53,388 nucleotides of DNA from Hyphomonadaceae bacterium (GTDB taxonomy: Bacteria > Pseudomonadota > Alphaproteobacteria > Caulobacterales > Aquidulcibacteraceae). The notes beneath the pieces are model-generated. The model had not been told where the DNA came from and made no database searches. It saw only the letters and a program-made list of their open reading frames with translations. Every line of letters begins with the position of its first letter. Position 1 is the first letter of the stretch. The DNA lies in assembly GCA_009773395.1 (NCBI GenBank), contig WRPI01000009.1:1-53388 (forward strand), in the 5' to 3' direction. A program made the position numbers and the translations under genes. This document shows positions 1-8,951 of this stretch, piece after piece.

Positions 1-342
1 GAACCAGATCTCACAAACCACATCATGTCTGATGGATCTGATTCCAAGAAAAGCGGCCAACCACCAGGGAGGGAATACCAAATAATGTTTTGCGCGACAT
101 CACGAATTGCGTGCTGCCCTGCATGACGCAAAAAGGGTATTTTATGAAAATCCCGTGGTAACATTGCCAAAACCTCTTAGCGTTAGAATGGAAAATAATT
201 AAAATCCCAACTTTCACATTTGTATTTTGTAAACCCTAATTATTAAGATTCCGACTAATTTCGTGGTCATTTTGCCGCGATAATTTCAATTTACATTGCC
301 ATATTACGTCCTAATATGACAAAACAAACAAAAGAGGTAATT
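1..342. other. Non-coding stretch at window start
   Basis: I see no gene here with coding character; the short reverse-strand reading frame has no ribosome binding site or recognisable product. The stretch is AT-rich towards its right end and presumably carries the promoter of the crotonase gene, but I cannot point to convincing -35/-10 boxes. Confidence 0.5.
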
Positions 343-1137
343 ATGACAATTGATGAAGGTGCGATTTTAGAATTAACTGCCGAAGGCACAGCTTTTGTAA
401 CCCTTAATCGCCCTGCCAAAAAAAACGCTTTTGACGAAATTATGATTGGCGCTTTAAGCAATATTTTTGAGACTTTAAGGGTTTCAGATAATGTCAGGCT
501 GGTTGTAATTCGTGGCGCAGGTGATGTTTTTTGCGCTGGTGGCGATCTTGAATGGATGAAGCGCCAAGCTCGCCATGATTTTGAAGACAATGAAGCAGAT
601 TCTTACGAATTGGCACTAATGTTGAACCGCCTCTATCACTTGCCGCAAATTACTTTGGCATTGGTGGAAGGCGCGGCATTTGGTGGCGGCACCGGCCTCA
701 TCGCCGCTTGTGATTATGCAATTGCCACCAAAGACACCAAATTTTGTTTTTCCGAAGTTCGCATGGGCCTTACGCCAGCCAATATTTCGCCTTATGTTAT
801 CGAAGCAATTGGCCCCCGATATGCGCGTGCCCTGTTCACGACGGCGCGTCAATTTGATGGCGAATATGCCAAACAAATCGGGCTTATTCACGAAGTTGTG
901 GCCGATAAAAATGAAATGGCAATAAGTGAAGAAGCCATCGCGCGGCTTGCATTTTCGGCAGCACCGGGCGCCGTTGCCGACACTAAGCACCTCATAAACG
1001 CAGTCAAAAATCGGCAAATTGACCAGCACTTAATGCATGAAACCGCCAAAAAAATGGCGCATCGCCGCGCCAGTGATGAAGGCCGCGAGGGGCTAAATGC
1101 ATTTTTGGAAAAACGCGCGCCAGATTGGTCAAAATAG
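343..1137 (+). CDS. liuC: Enoyl-CoA hydratase/isomerase family protein, methylglutaconyl-CoA hydratase-like
   Basis: A 264-residue crotonase-fold enzyme. The oxyanion-hole segment FCAGGDLEWM is at about residues 63-72 and EGAAFGGGTGL at 109-119; the segment SEVRMGLTPANISPYV (137-152) and the ending EGREGLNAFLEKRAPDW resemble methylglutaconyl-CoA hydratases, which hydrate 3-methylglutaconyl-CoA in leucine breakdown. I chose the ATG at 343 because AGAGG lies 5 bases upstream; an in-frame ATG at 316 has no such site. No other leucine-catabolism gene is in the window, so the exact substrate is inferred from sequence only. Another crotonase activity (a general enoyl-CoA hydratase) remains possible. 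Confidence 0.8.
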   Translation: MTIDEGAILELTAEGTAFVTLNRPAKKNAFDEIMIGALSNIFETLRVSDNVRLVVIRGAGDVFCAGGDLEWMKRQARHDFEDNEADSYELALMLNRLYHLPQITLALVEGAAFGGGTGLIAACDYAIATKDTKFCFSEVRMGLTPANISPYVIEAIGPRYARALFTTARQFDGEYAKQIGLIHEVVADKNEMAISEEAIARLAFSAAPGAVADTKHLINAVKNRQIDQHLMHETAKKMAHRRASDEGREGLNAFLEKRAPDWSK

Positions 1138-1208
1138 AAAACTTTCCCACCATTTGCCATTGCAGCCAAGTTAAAGCCAATTTTACACATTATTGCTATG
1201 TTTTCTAA

Positions 1209-2063
1209 ATGAAATTAGAAAACAAACCCGCGATTGGTATTATTATTGGTATTTCGTTTGTTGCTTTGAGCCTTGCACCATGTGCAGCGGCGGCGCAATC
1301 ATTGGGATATTTATCGGCAAAGCCACTTGGAAGCGAAATTGCTCGCGCCGCGCCACAAGCTCCGCCACCTGTTTTTATTGTCCCTGATGCCCCTATTCCC
1401 GCGAAAGTCACAGCGCCAGAATCCACTACGCCTGCCGAAGTTCCCGTCCAAAACGCGCGAGCCTTGAATTTGCAGCCACAGCACAATGTGGGGCCATTGC
1501 GGGCGAGAAACCACACTGCGGCAAACGACGTTGCCCCTCAAAGCACTGCTGAACCGCAAAATCGCGGCCCACTCAAAGCGATTTACCAAGACAGCAGAAC
1601 CGCTTTATTTGAAGGCTTACCCAATAGGATAGCGGGTGGATTGCCTTGGGTTAATCATGGCAATCGTGGTGAACCATTTGAAAGCGTTTTGGCGCGCGTA
1701 ACAACGGATTTGCAATCTGCCAGTGCTGCCGATCCCGAATGGGCACTCCCCGCGCAAAATGAAATCAGAAGATTGGCAATGCAATTAGACAGATTGCCCG
1801 CACCGCCAACTTATGCGGGCGCTCAAAACCAGACCAATGTCTCGCAATCAACAACTTCAAATCGCCCTTTTAGACCGCGCCCAATTTGGCCAGGTGCAAA
1901 TGCAAATATCGAAGCGCAAACTCGCCCAACTTCACTGACAACAACTGGCGTTGATGAGCAAGGAAGCGCCAGCGCAGGTGAAAATGTGATATGGCAAAAC
2001 CTCGAGCCAAGCGAAACACCACCAGCGCCGACCTCGCGCACAAGTCGCCGCACTCGGCGCTAA
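1209..2063 (+). CDS. Exported proline/alanine-rich protein of unknown function
   Basis: A 284-residue protein that I do not recognise. It starts with a signal peptide (a charged start, then the hydrophobic run AIGIIIGISFVALSLAPCAAAA, ending near AAAQS), so it is probably periplasmic or surface-exposed. The mature part is low-complexity, rich in Pro, Ala, Thr, Asn and Gln, with a more ordered middle (about residues 120-200, LFEGLPNRIAGGLPWVNHG) and a basic tail ending RTSRRTRR. No catalytic motif is visible. It stands alone between the crotonase gene and mipZ on the same strand, and no strong ribosome binding site precedes the ATG. The coding call rests on the signal peptide and the long open frame. 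Confidence 0.6.
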   Translation: MKLENKPAIGIIIGISFVALSLAPCAAAAQSLGYLSAKPLGSEIARAAPQAPPPVFIVPDAPIPAKVTAPESTTPAEVPVQNARALNLQPQHNVGPLRARNHTAANDVAPQSTAEPQNRGPLKAIYQDSRTALFEGLPNRIAGGLPWVNHGNRGEPFESVLARVTTDLQSASAADPEWALPAQNEIRRLAMQLDRLPAPPTYAGAQNQTNVSQSTTSNRPFRPRPIWPGANANIEAQTRPTSLTTTGVDEQGSASAGENVIWQNLEPSETPPAPTSRTSRRTRR

Positions 2064-2155
2064 CTGCCAATATCGCACATTGATTTGACCTTATGGCTTG
2101 ATGCCAAGGCATAGTTGAACCAAACTCGCCAATGATTCGTATATTGGGGTAAGGT

Positions 2156-2968
2156 TTGGGCCATATTATTGTAAATGGAAACGAAAAAGGCGGGGCCGGC
2201 AAATCGACTGTCGCTGTCCATATCGCAGTAGCATATCAATATGCTGGGCATAATGTTACGATTATTGACCTTGATAAACGGCAACGCACATTGGAGCGCT
2301 TTTTTGAAAATCGGGAGCAATGGTGCGCGGCAAAAAACATTGCCTTGCCGACGCCATTTGTTTCTTATGCCGAGAACGTGTTTGAAAAAACCACGGAAGC
2401 CGAAGAATTTGCGGCTGTTCAGAATATTGTCAACAAGGCCGCCGAAGAATTTGATATTGTCGTGGTCGATAGCCCGGGTTCAAATACCATCGCTTCGCGC
2501 GCAGCCCATTCATGCGCTGATACCATAATTACTCCAATGAATGACAGTTTTGTAGATTTTGACTTATTGGCGAAAATTGACCCTATAAGTGGCGAAGTTT
2601 TGAGCCCAAATATTTATTCGCAAATGATTTGGGATGCTCGCAAAGAAAAAGCGCGGCTGGCAAAACGCAATATTGAATGGTTAGTTTTGCGCAATCGCTT
2701 GTCGCAAATCGATGCCCGAAATAAGCGCAAATTAAGCGAAGCATTGGCAAAATTGTCCAAGCGCATTGGCTTCAAAACCATATCTGGTCTATCCGAGCGC
2801 GTTATATTCCGCGAATTATTTCCAATGGGATTAACTTTGGTGGATATCGAAAAAGCGAAACTTGGCGTTGGCATGTCTATGAGCCATGTTGCCGCTCGCC
2901 ATGAGCTTAGATCCTTGATTGGTTCAATTGAATTGACGCAATTGGGAGCAAAAGACATGGTTGCGTAA
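2156..2968 (+). CDS. mipZ: MipZ division-plane positioning ATPase
   Basis: A 270-residue ParA/MinD-superfamily ATPase. The deviant Walker A motif NEKGGAGKST is at residues 9-18, DLDKRQRTLERFFENR follows the first helix, and the hallmark TPMNDSFVDFDLL and RVIFRELFPMGLTLVD segments match Caulobacter MipZ. MipZ binds ParB near the chromosome origin and inhibits FtsZ polymerisation away from midcell, so it couples segregation to division. The start is TTG at 2156: an in-frame TAA at 2150-2152 excludes anything upstream, GGGG at 2146-2149 can serve as ribosome binding site, and the reading leaves an N terminus of the usual length. The protein supports an alphaproteobacterial origin. Confidence 0.93.
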   Translation: MGHIIVNGNEKGGAGKSTVAVHIAVAYQYAGHNVTIIDLDKRQRTLERFFENREQWCAAKNIALPTPFVSYAENVFEKTTEAEEFAAVQNIVNKAAEEFDIVVVDSPGSNTIASRAAHSCADTIITPMNDSFVDFDLLAKIDPISGEVLSPNIYSQMIWDARKEKARLAKRNIEWLVLRNRLSQIDARNKRKLSEALAKLSKRIGFKTISGLSERVIFRELFPMGLTLVDIEKAKLGVGMSMSHVAARHELRSLIGSIELTQLGAKDMVA

Positions 2969-3046
2969 TTTGCGTGACATGTGTCATATTTCTATAAGAT
3001 TTCTTGATTAAGCGCTATTTGGAAACTAAACTGGAGCGGGGTCTGA

Positions 3047-3688
3047 ATGAAAGATGCACTTTTGGAAATAATTGGCGATCAATCTCAACCATTAGATATG
3101 GGCGAAGAAACTAAATATTCCAAACCGACAATTGTTATCGGTCGCCACGGCAAACCCGCACTTTCGCGCAAAATCTATTTAACTTCGCATGAATATAAAT
3201 TGTGGTGGCAAAAATATGATGAAGGCTCAATTGTGCCAAACCAAAAAGTCCCACGTAATTTAATCAGCGCAGTCGCAAGGGTTGCTAAAATTGTCGCGAG
3301 CCCATTACCGCGCGCTTTTGATACCGCCAAAGCGGTTGCGGCTGGACGTGAAATTACCAAAGATAATTTATTTGTCGAAGCACCATTGCCACCGCCACCA
3401 CTGCCAGATTTTGTGCGATTCAGGCCGCGTTCATGGGGTTTTATCGCGCGTTGCACTTGGTTTGTCGGTTTCAGTGGTGGCCAAGAAAGCCATGATGAAG
3501 CGAAATTACGAGCTGCAAAAGCTGCGCAAAGGCTTGTGGAAATCGCTGACAGCGAAGGTTCGGTCGCAGTCTTGGCGCATGGTTGGTTTAATCGCATGAT
3601 GCGCCCGCACCTCAAGACCTTGGGCTATGTCTGCATATATGATGGCGGCGACTGGCACTGGTCCTATCGGGTTTACCGCAAGGCATAA
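3047..3688 (+). CDS. Histidine phosphatase family protein
   Basis: A 213-residue member of the phosphoglycerate-mutase-like histidine phosphatase superfamily. The catalytic RHG triad is at residues 33-35, a conserved arginine occurs in SPLPRAFDTA (about 85-94), and the second histidine is in VLAHGWFNRMMRP (H178). Members remove phosphate from small molecules or proteins; the substrate cannot be told from sequence. The N-terminal 28 residues before the first strand and the proline run LPPPPLPDF (114-122) are unusual. The gene follows mipZ by 78 bases and is preceded by GGAG with good spacing (CTGGAGCGGGGTCTGA before the ATG). Confidence 0.82.
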   Translation: MKDALLEIIGDQSQPLDMGEETKYSKPTIVIGRHGKPALSRKIYLTSHEYKLWWQKYDEGSIVPNQKVPRNLISAVARVAKIVASPLPRAFDTAKAVAAGREITKDNLFVEAPLPPPPLPDFVRFRPRSWGFIARCTWFVGFSGGQESHDEAKLRAAKAAQRLVEIADSEGSVAVLAHGWFNRMMRPHLKTLGYVCIYDGGDWHWSYRVYRKA

Positions 3689-3772
3689 AACTGCTGCGAT
3701 TTGATTCTATTATTACGCAAATTGCGCTATTATAGTGACCACTTAATATTGAAAAAATAAGTGGAAATTGTC

Positions 3773-4018
3773 ATGGCGGAAAATAAAGCGGAAATGGAAA
3801 AAATGGGCTTTGAGGTCGCGTTGAAAGAGCTTGAAGAAATTACCAAGCGGCTTGAAGCAGGTGATGTTTCGCTCGAAGATTCAATTGGCCTTTATGAGCG
3901 TGGGGCAAAATTAAAAGCCCATTGCGAAGAAAAACTAAAATCTGCGCAAATGCGCGTGGATCAAATTGTCGAAACCCAAAATGGCATTGCCCTAGAGCCT
4001 TTTGAAACCAATAAATAG
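3773..4018 (+). CDS. xseB: Exodeoxyribonuclease VII small subunit
   Basis: An 81-residue protein containing the family signature FEVALKELEEITKRLEAGDVSLEDSIGLYERG, read across about residues 13-45. The small subunit joins the XseA large subunit to make exonuclease VII, which degrades single-stranded DNA in both directions; xseA is not in this window. I chose ATG 3773, with GTGGA 7 bases upstream, over the in-frame GTG at 3761. It is followed after 3 bases by the prenyl synthase gene, and the order xseB-ispA-dxs is a common bacterial arrangement. Confidence 0.93.
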   Translation: MAENKAEMEKMGFEVALKELEEITKRLEAGDVSLEDSIGLYERGAKLKAHCEEKLKSAQMRVDQIVETQNGIALEPFETNK

Positions 4019-4021
4019 GCG

Positions 4022-4912
4022 ATGATGGGCAATCAAATCAATTTTCCCGCGCGGCTCGAAGAAACCGCCATTAAAATTAAGGCAACTTTGAGCGCGCTTA
4101 TTCCAGAAGCCGAAGGGCCGGAGCAGCAATTGATAAGCGCAATGCGTTATGCGGTTTTGGGTAATGGCAAATATTTGAGGCCGTTTTTGGTGCTCGAAAC
4201 CGGGCGGCTGTTTGATGTTGACGAAGCAAGGCTTTTGCGGGTCGCGGCAGCGCTTGAAGCTGTGCATTGTTATTCACTAGTGCATGATGATTTGCCCTGT
4301 ATGGACGATGATGATTTGCGGCGCGGCAGACCGACAGTTCACAAACAATATGATGAAGCAACGGCGGTGTTGACTGGCGACGCCTTGTTGACATTCGCGT
4401 TTGAGATTTTAAGCGATGCGCAAACCCATTTTGACCCCAATGTGCGGCTGCAACTGGTTGCGCTTCTGGCGCGGGTTTCGGGCGCTAAAGGCATGGTCGG
4501 TGGGCAAATGATGGATATGTCAGGCGCGCATTTGGGCAATGATATTGCCGCCATTTCGCGTATGCAAAGGCTCAAAACTGGGGGTCTATTTGGCTTCGCA
4601 GTTGAATCGGGGGCAATTCTTGGCAAAGCATCGGATAGAATGCGCCATGCACTTGGTGGCTTTGCTCATGACTTTGGATTGGCATTTCAAATCGCGGACG
4701 ATATTCACGATGTTGTTGGCAAAGCCGAAAACCTCGGCAAAGCAGTTGGCAAAGACCAAAGTCATGGAAAAGCCACTTTTGTTAGCGTAATGGGGCTTGC
4801 AAGCGCCAAAGCGCATTTGGAATTTTTGTGCAACCAAGCCAAAGAGCATCTTGATGTTTTCGGCGTTAGGGCAGATGCCCTCAAAGCACTGGTTGATAGC
4901 GTTGCAAAATGA
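4022..4912 (+). CDS. ispA: Polyprenyl (farnesyl) diphosphate synthase
   Basis: A 296-residue all-alpha prenyltransferase that condenses dimethylallyl or geranyl diphosphate with isopentenyl diphosphate, normally giving farnesyl diphosphate for ubiquinone, undecaprenyl phosphate and hopanoid synthesis. The first aspartate-rich motif, [10 protein letters not shown], is at residues 89-98 and the second, DDIHD, at 226-230; the substrate-binding GKYLRP is at 49-54. Length and gene order (between xseB and dxs) are those of IspA. Two ATG codons in a row lie at 4022 and 4025; either may be used. Chain-length specificity is assigned by context rather than seen. Confidence 0.9.
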   Translation: MMGNQINFPARLEETAIKIKATLSALIPEAEGPEQQLISAMRYAVLGNGKYLRPFLVLETGRLFDVDEARLLRVAAALEAVHCYSLVHDDLPCMDDDDLRRGRPTVHKQYDEATAVLTGDALLTFAFEILSDAQTHFDPNVRLQLVALLARVSGAKGMVGGQMMDMSGAHLGNDIAAISRMQRLKTGGLFGFAVESGAILGKASDRMRHALGGFAHDFGLAFQIADDIHDVVGKAENLGKAVGKDQSHGKATFVSVMGLASAKAHLEFLCNQAKEHLDVFGVRADALKALVDSVAK

Positions 4913-4937
4913 TGCGAATTGTAAGGGTAATAGTTTT

Positions 4938-6872
4938 ATGAGTTCAACGCCGCATCTTGATTCTATCAAGTTACCTGCCGATTTGAAGGGGAAATCGCCA
5001 AATGAATTGGTGCAAATCGCCGATGAATTGCGGCGCGAAACAATTGATGCAGTATCGGTCACTGGTGGTCATTTGGGCGCAGGTTTGGGAGTGGTTGAGC
5101 TTACAGTCGCGCTGCACCATGTATTTGATACCCCCAAGGACATTTTGATTTGGGATGTGGGCCATCAAGCTTACCCACACAAAATACTAACTGGACGTCG
5201 TGATCGCATAAGGACTTTGCGACAAAAAGACGGGCTTTCGGGTTTCACCAAACGCAGCGAAAGCGAGTATGATCCGTTTGGCGCGGCCCATGCTGCAACT
5301 TCGATTTCCGCTGCTTTAGGCTTTTGTGCCAGCCGCGATGCACAGGGCAATGATAATAATGTTATTGCCGTGATTGGCGATGGCTCCATATCCGCTGGCA
5401 TGGCTTATGAAGCCATGAATAAAGCTGCAGAAACCACTGGGCAATTGATTGTTATTTTGAACGACAATGACATGTCAATTGCACCCCCAGTTGGCGGAAT
5501 GTCCAATTATTTGGCGAAATTGGTCTCGGGCGGCAGTTACCGCGCTTTGCGCCGTGTTGGCAAACAAATGGCGAGCATCCTACCCAAGCCAATGCAAGCC
5601 GCAGCAAAAAAGGCCGAAGAATTTGCGCGTGGTATGGCAACTGGCGGCACTTTATTTGAAGAATTAGGCTTTTATTATGTTGGGCCAATTGATGGCCATG
5701 ACATTGAAGTATTGGTCGATGTGCTTGAAAACGCAAAAAAAATCACCGACAGGCCAGTATTAATTCACGCCGTAACCCATAAAGGCCACGGCTATGCACC
5801 TGCCGAAAGCGCCGACGACAAATATCACGGCGTGGTGAAGTTTAATGTGGTGACGGGTGAACAAAATAAAACCCAATCCAATGCGCCTTCATATACTAAA
5901 ATATTCGGCGAGACTTTAACCAAACTTGCGCAAAGCGATGAGAAAATTGTCGCCATTACTGCGGCGATGCCATCGGGAACGGGCCTTGATATATTCCAAA
6001 AAGATTTCCCGAGGCGCATGTTTGATGTCGGTATTGCCGAACAACACGCCGTAACATTCGCCGCCGGTATGGCTGCGGACGGCATGAAGCCATTTTGCGC
6101 AATTTATTCGACATTCTTGCAACGCGGCTATGACCAAGTTGTCCATGATGTTGCTTTGCAATCATTGCCAGTTCGTTTTGCGATTGACCGCGCGGGCCTG
6201 GTTGGCGCCGATGGCGCAACCCATGCCGGTAGTTTTGATATTGGTTACATGGGCGCATTACCCAATATGGTATTTATGGCCGCCGCCGATGAAGCCGAGC
6301 TTGCACTTATGGTAGCAACCTCATTGGCAATTGACGACGGGCCCAGTGCATTTCGTTATCCACGCGGTGAGGGGGTCGGGGCAATAATACCATCCGTTCT
6401 TACCCCATTGGAAATTGGCAAAGGCCGCATTATCCAAGAAGGCACAAAAATTGCCATATTATCTTTTGGAACTAGGTTAGCCGAGGCGCAATTGGCGGCC
6501 AATTTGCTGGGCGCGATGGGGCTTTCTACCACTGTTGCCGATGCACGATTTGCCAAACCTTTGGACGAAGATTTAGTGCGAGTTTTGGCGCAAAACCACG
6601 AAATATTATTGACCCTTGAAGAAGGCGCGGTGGGCGGTTTTGGCGCTTTTGTTTTGCATTTCCTAAGCCGCGATGGGCTTTTGGACAACGGCCTTAAAGT
6701 GCGCACTTTAACTTTGCCCGACGTTTTCCAAGATCATGACAAACCCGAAGCCCAATATGCAATGGCGGGCCTTAATGCCGAGAACATAGTAAAAACCGCG
6801 CTGACAACTATGGGTTTTGATGAAGCTTTGCAGGCGAGGATGGTTGTCGGTGTGGGTGGGCAAGTGAATTGA
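4938..6872 (+). CDS. dxs: 1-deoxy-D-xylulose-5-phosphate synthase
   Basis: A 644-residue thiamine-diphosphate enzyme that joins pyruvate and glyceraldehyde 3-phosphate in the first step of the MEP isoprenoid pathway. It shows the N-terminal [16 protein letters not shown] and [16 protein letters not shown] segments, the thiamine-diphosphate motif [15 protein letters not shown], a transketolase-like pyrimidine domain with [18 protein letters not shown], and [18 protein letters not shown]. The frame is open to 4797, but ATG 4938 with AAGGG at 4923-4927 gives the family-typical N terminus and begins 25 bases after ispA stops. It supplies precursors to the adjacent IspA product. Confidence 0.95.
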   Translation: MSSTPHLDSIKLPADLKGKSPNELVQIADELRRETIDAVSVTGGHLGAGLGVVELTVALHHVFDTPKDILIWDVGHQAYPHKILTGRRDRIRTLRQKDGLSGFTKRSESEYDPFGAAHAATSISAALGFCASRDAQGNDNNVIAVIGDGSISAGMAYEAMNKAAETTGQLIVILNDNDMSIAPPVGGMSNYLAKLVSGGSYRALRRVGKQMASILPKPMQAAAKKAEEFARGMATGGTLFEELGFYYVGPIDGHDIEVLVDVLENAKKITDRPVLIHAVTHKGHGYAPAESADDKYHGVVKFNVVTGEQNKTQSNAPSYTKIFGETLTKLAQSDEKIVAITAAMPSGTGLDIFQKDFPRRMFDVGIAEQHAVTFAAGMAADGMKPFCAIYSTFLQRGYDQVVHDVALQSLPVRFAIDRAGLVGADGATHAGSFDIGYMGALPNMVFMAAADEAELALMVATSLAIDDGPSAFRYPRGEGVGAIIPSVLTPLEIGKGRIIQEGTKIAILSFGTRLAEAQLAANLLGAMGLSTTVADARFAKPLDEDLVRVLAQNHEILLTLEEGAVGGFGAFVLHFLSRDGLLDNGLKVRTLTLPDVFQDHDKPEAQYAMAGLNAENIVKTALTTMGFDEALQARMVVGVGGQVN

Positions 6873-6907
6873 CCGCAGCAGGCGGGGAGATATTGGAGGC
6901 GTTTCCA

Positions 6908-7654
6908 GTGCCAATTGATGCTGCAACCGTCATTAGCCCGACTATCACAATCGGCGGACGTCGCACGACCATCAACTTCATAACTGACGAAGAAGATTTT
7001 GGAAGGGTCACTTTTGACAATGTTGATGCTTTCAAAGTCTGTCGAGGTGAAAGCCCTCCATATGACTTAATGTCATTAGCAATGGATGACAGTAATTGGG
7101 TTTTTAAAGTCAAGAATTCAAAATGGCTTCAAGAGCGGTATGAGTATGAAAAGAAGTACTATGGTAGTTCTTATGAGTGGGGTGGAAGCGTTGACGAGAT
7201 GCTTACTGACTTTAATCACTATTTATTTTATTTTCATGATGAATTCATTGAGGTAATCGCCCGTGGCCTTTGGTTCGAGTCTAGTAAAAAGGACTTGTAT
7301 GGCAAACCATTGCCAAAAAATCACCCGCTTATGCCAATACAAAAAGGCAAAATAGAATATTTCGAAATTGCTGGAATTGAATGCCGCTCGATAACAAATT
7401 CGATTCCGATTGAGGAATTAATAATTCGAACAAAGTGTTGTAAGCAAAAATTGATTTCATTGGAAACCAAATTTAAGGGTAAATTCCGCTCTGAATGGAC
7501 GTTGGAGATAAAAGTGCGTTCTGGCGAAATCGTTAGTTACCTCGCAAGGAATTTCAGCGAAAAGTCTATGGAGAAAGCCGGCGTTATCGGCATGGAAGAA
7601 ATAATGCCATTTTTCGAAGAATATGTGAAAAGCACCGCAAATAGGGCAAAGTGA
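6908..7654 (+). CDS. Hypothetical protein downstream of dxs
   Basis: A 248-residue protein I do not recognise. The best start is GTG 6908, with a full GGAGG 8 bases upstream (6895-6899); a TTG at 6869, overlapping the dxs stop, is the other possible start. There is no signal peptide or membrane segment. The protein is rich in Tyr, Phe, Lys and Glu, with segments such as RYEYEKKYYGSSYEW and a lysine-rich region around KCCKQKLISLETKFKGK. Its composition (more AT-rich codons, many aromatics) differs from dxs and ispA. In several alphaproteobacteria an RNA methyltransferase gene (tlyA) lies downstream of dxs; this is not that family. It may be a recent arrival. Confidence 0.6.
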   Translation: MPIDAATVISPTITIGGRRTTINFITDEEDFGRVTFDNVDAFKVCRGESPPYDLMSLAMDDSNWVFKVKNSKWLQERYEYEKKYYGSSYEWGGSVDEMLTDFNHYLFYFHDEFIEVIARGLWFESSKKDLYGKPLPKNHPLMPIQKGKIEYFEIAGIECRSITNSIPIEELIIRTKCCKQKLISLETKFKGKFRSEWTLEIKVRSGEIVSYLARNFSEKSMEKAGVIGMEEIMPFFEEYVKSTANRAK

Positions 7655-7853
7655 AAAGCGGTTTTCATAACTATCGAAATTAACTAACACAAACTTTCAA
7701 TTTCCCGCAAGCAAACATCAGTTATTCTTAAATATGAACATGCTCCAAGTCTTTGGCTTATAGTCTTATTACAACGGATTTACATCTTGATTCAGCTTGA
7801 ATCAGTTCGTTTGGCGTAATATCATCAGGTGGTTACAGTGGAATGGTCGTATA

Positions 7854-8951
7854 ATGGCGCAATTAGAACTCTCATCAATTGGTAAGACAATTGAAAAAAA
7901 CCAAATTTTAAGTTCAATCAGCCTTGAAATTGAGGAAGGTGAATTCGTGGTTTTGGTTGGCCCGTCGGGTTGTGGGAAATCGACATTATTGCGCATTATT
8001 GCCGGCCTTGATAACCCCACAAGCGGCGAAGTTGCGATTAATGGCCGAAGCGCCACTGGGCTTTTGCCAAAAGAGCGCGGTGTGGCGATGGTGTTTCAAT
8101 CCTACGCGCTTTATCCGCATTTAAGCGTTTATGACAATATGGCTTTTGCTCTCAAAATGGCAAAACAGCCCAAGGCCGAAATTGAAAAAGCTGTTAATAA
8201 ATCCGCGCAAATCCTTGGTATTACACAACTTTTAGACAGGCGGCCCAGTCAACTTTCAGGTGGGCAAAGGCAAAGGGTGGCAATTGGACGCGCCATAGTA
8301 AGATCGCCAAAATTATTTTTGCTTGATGAACCATTATCGAATTTGGACGCGGGATTGCGGGTTCATATGCGCCATGAATTTGCAAGGCTGCACCGCGAAT
8401 TATCGACCACCATGATTTATGTGACCCACGATCAAGTCGAAGCCATGACTTTGGCTGATAGAATTGTGGTTCTAAATCATGGCAAAATTGAACAAATCGG
8501 CACGCCCGATGAAATATATTCACGGCCCAATAATTTATTTGTCGCGGGCTTCCTTGGCTCACCACGCATGAATATGTTTGCGGCCACAATTAGCGCGATT
8601 AAAGCGGGACAAATTGAAGTTGAACTGGCAAATGCCGCGAAAATGCAAATGAATGCGCATTCGACGGCCGCAAAAATTGGCGATAAAGTAACATTAGGCA
8701 TCCGCCCCGATGCGCTTTCACCCGAAATCAAAACCAATATTATGAAATTGCAACTCGATATTATTGAAAATATTGGCTCGGGTTGCAGTATTTACGGCAC
8801 ATTTGCAGGCTATGATGAGCCTGTCGCCGCAATTGCCCCCACCGCCGCCAAATTAAAGCGCTTTGAAACCATCGAACTTGGCTTCAAACCCTCAGACGGC
8901 TATTTATTTGACGCCAACGGGGGTGCGTTTGTGCGTGGTGGTGTCAATTAA
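7854..8951 (+). CDS. Sugar ABC transporter ATP-binding protein (MalK/UgpC type)
   Basis: A 365-residue ATPase of the CUT1 carbohydrate importers. Walker A GPSGCGKST is at residues 36-44, the Q-loop FQSYALYPH at 81-89, the signature LSGGQ at 134-138, Walker B LFLLDEP at 154-160, the H-loop at H192, and a C-terminal TOBE-type domain (about 240-365) is typical of MalK. ATG 7854 gives the family start; the frame is open upstream to a TTG at 7797. The gene lies about 12 kb from the permease genes at 20756 and 21637, whose operon has no ATPase, so it probably energises that importer. It ends 4 bases inside the convergent halogenase gene. Confidence 0.9.
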   Translation: MAQLELSSIGKTIEKNQILSSISLEIEEGEFVVLVGPSGCGKSTLLRIIAGLDNPTSGEVAINGRSATGLLPKERGVAMVFQSYALYPHLSVYDNMAFALKMAKQPKAEIEKAVNKSAQILGITQLLDRRPSQLSGGQRQRVAIGRAIVRSPKLFLLDEPLSNLDAGLRVHMRHEFARLHRELSTTMIYVTHDQVEAMTLADRIVVLNHGKIEQIGTPDEIYSRPNNLFVAGFLGSPRMNMFAATISAIKAGQIEVELANAAKMQMNAHSTAAKIGDKVTLGIRPDALSPEIKTNIMKLQLDIIENIGSGCSIYGTFAGYDEPVAAIAPTAAKLKRFETIELGFKPSDGYLFDANGGAFVRGGVN

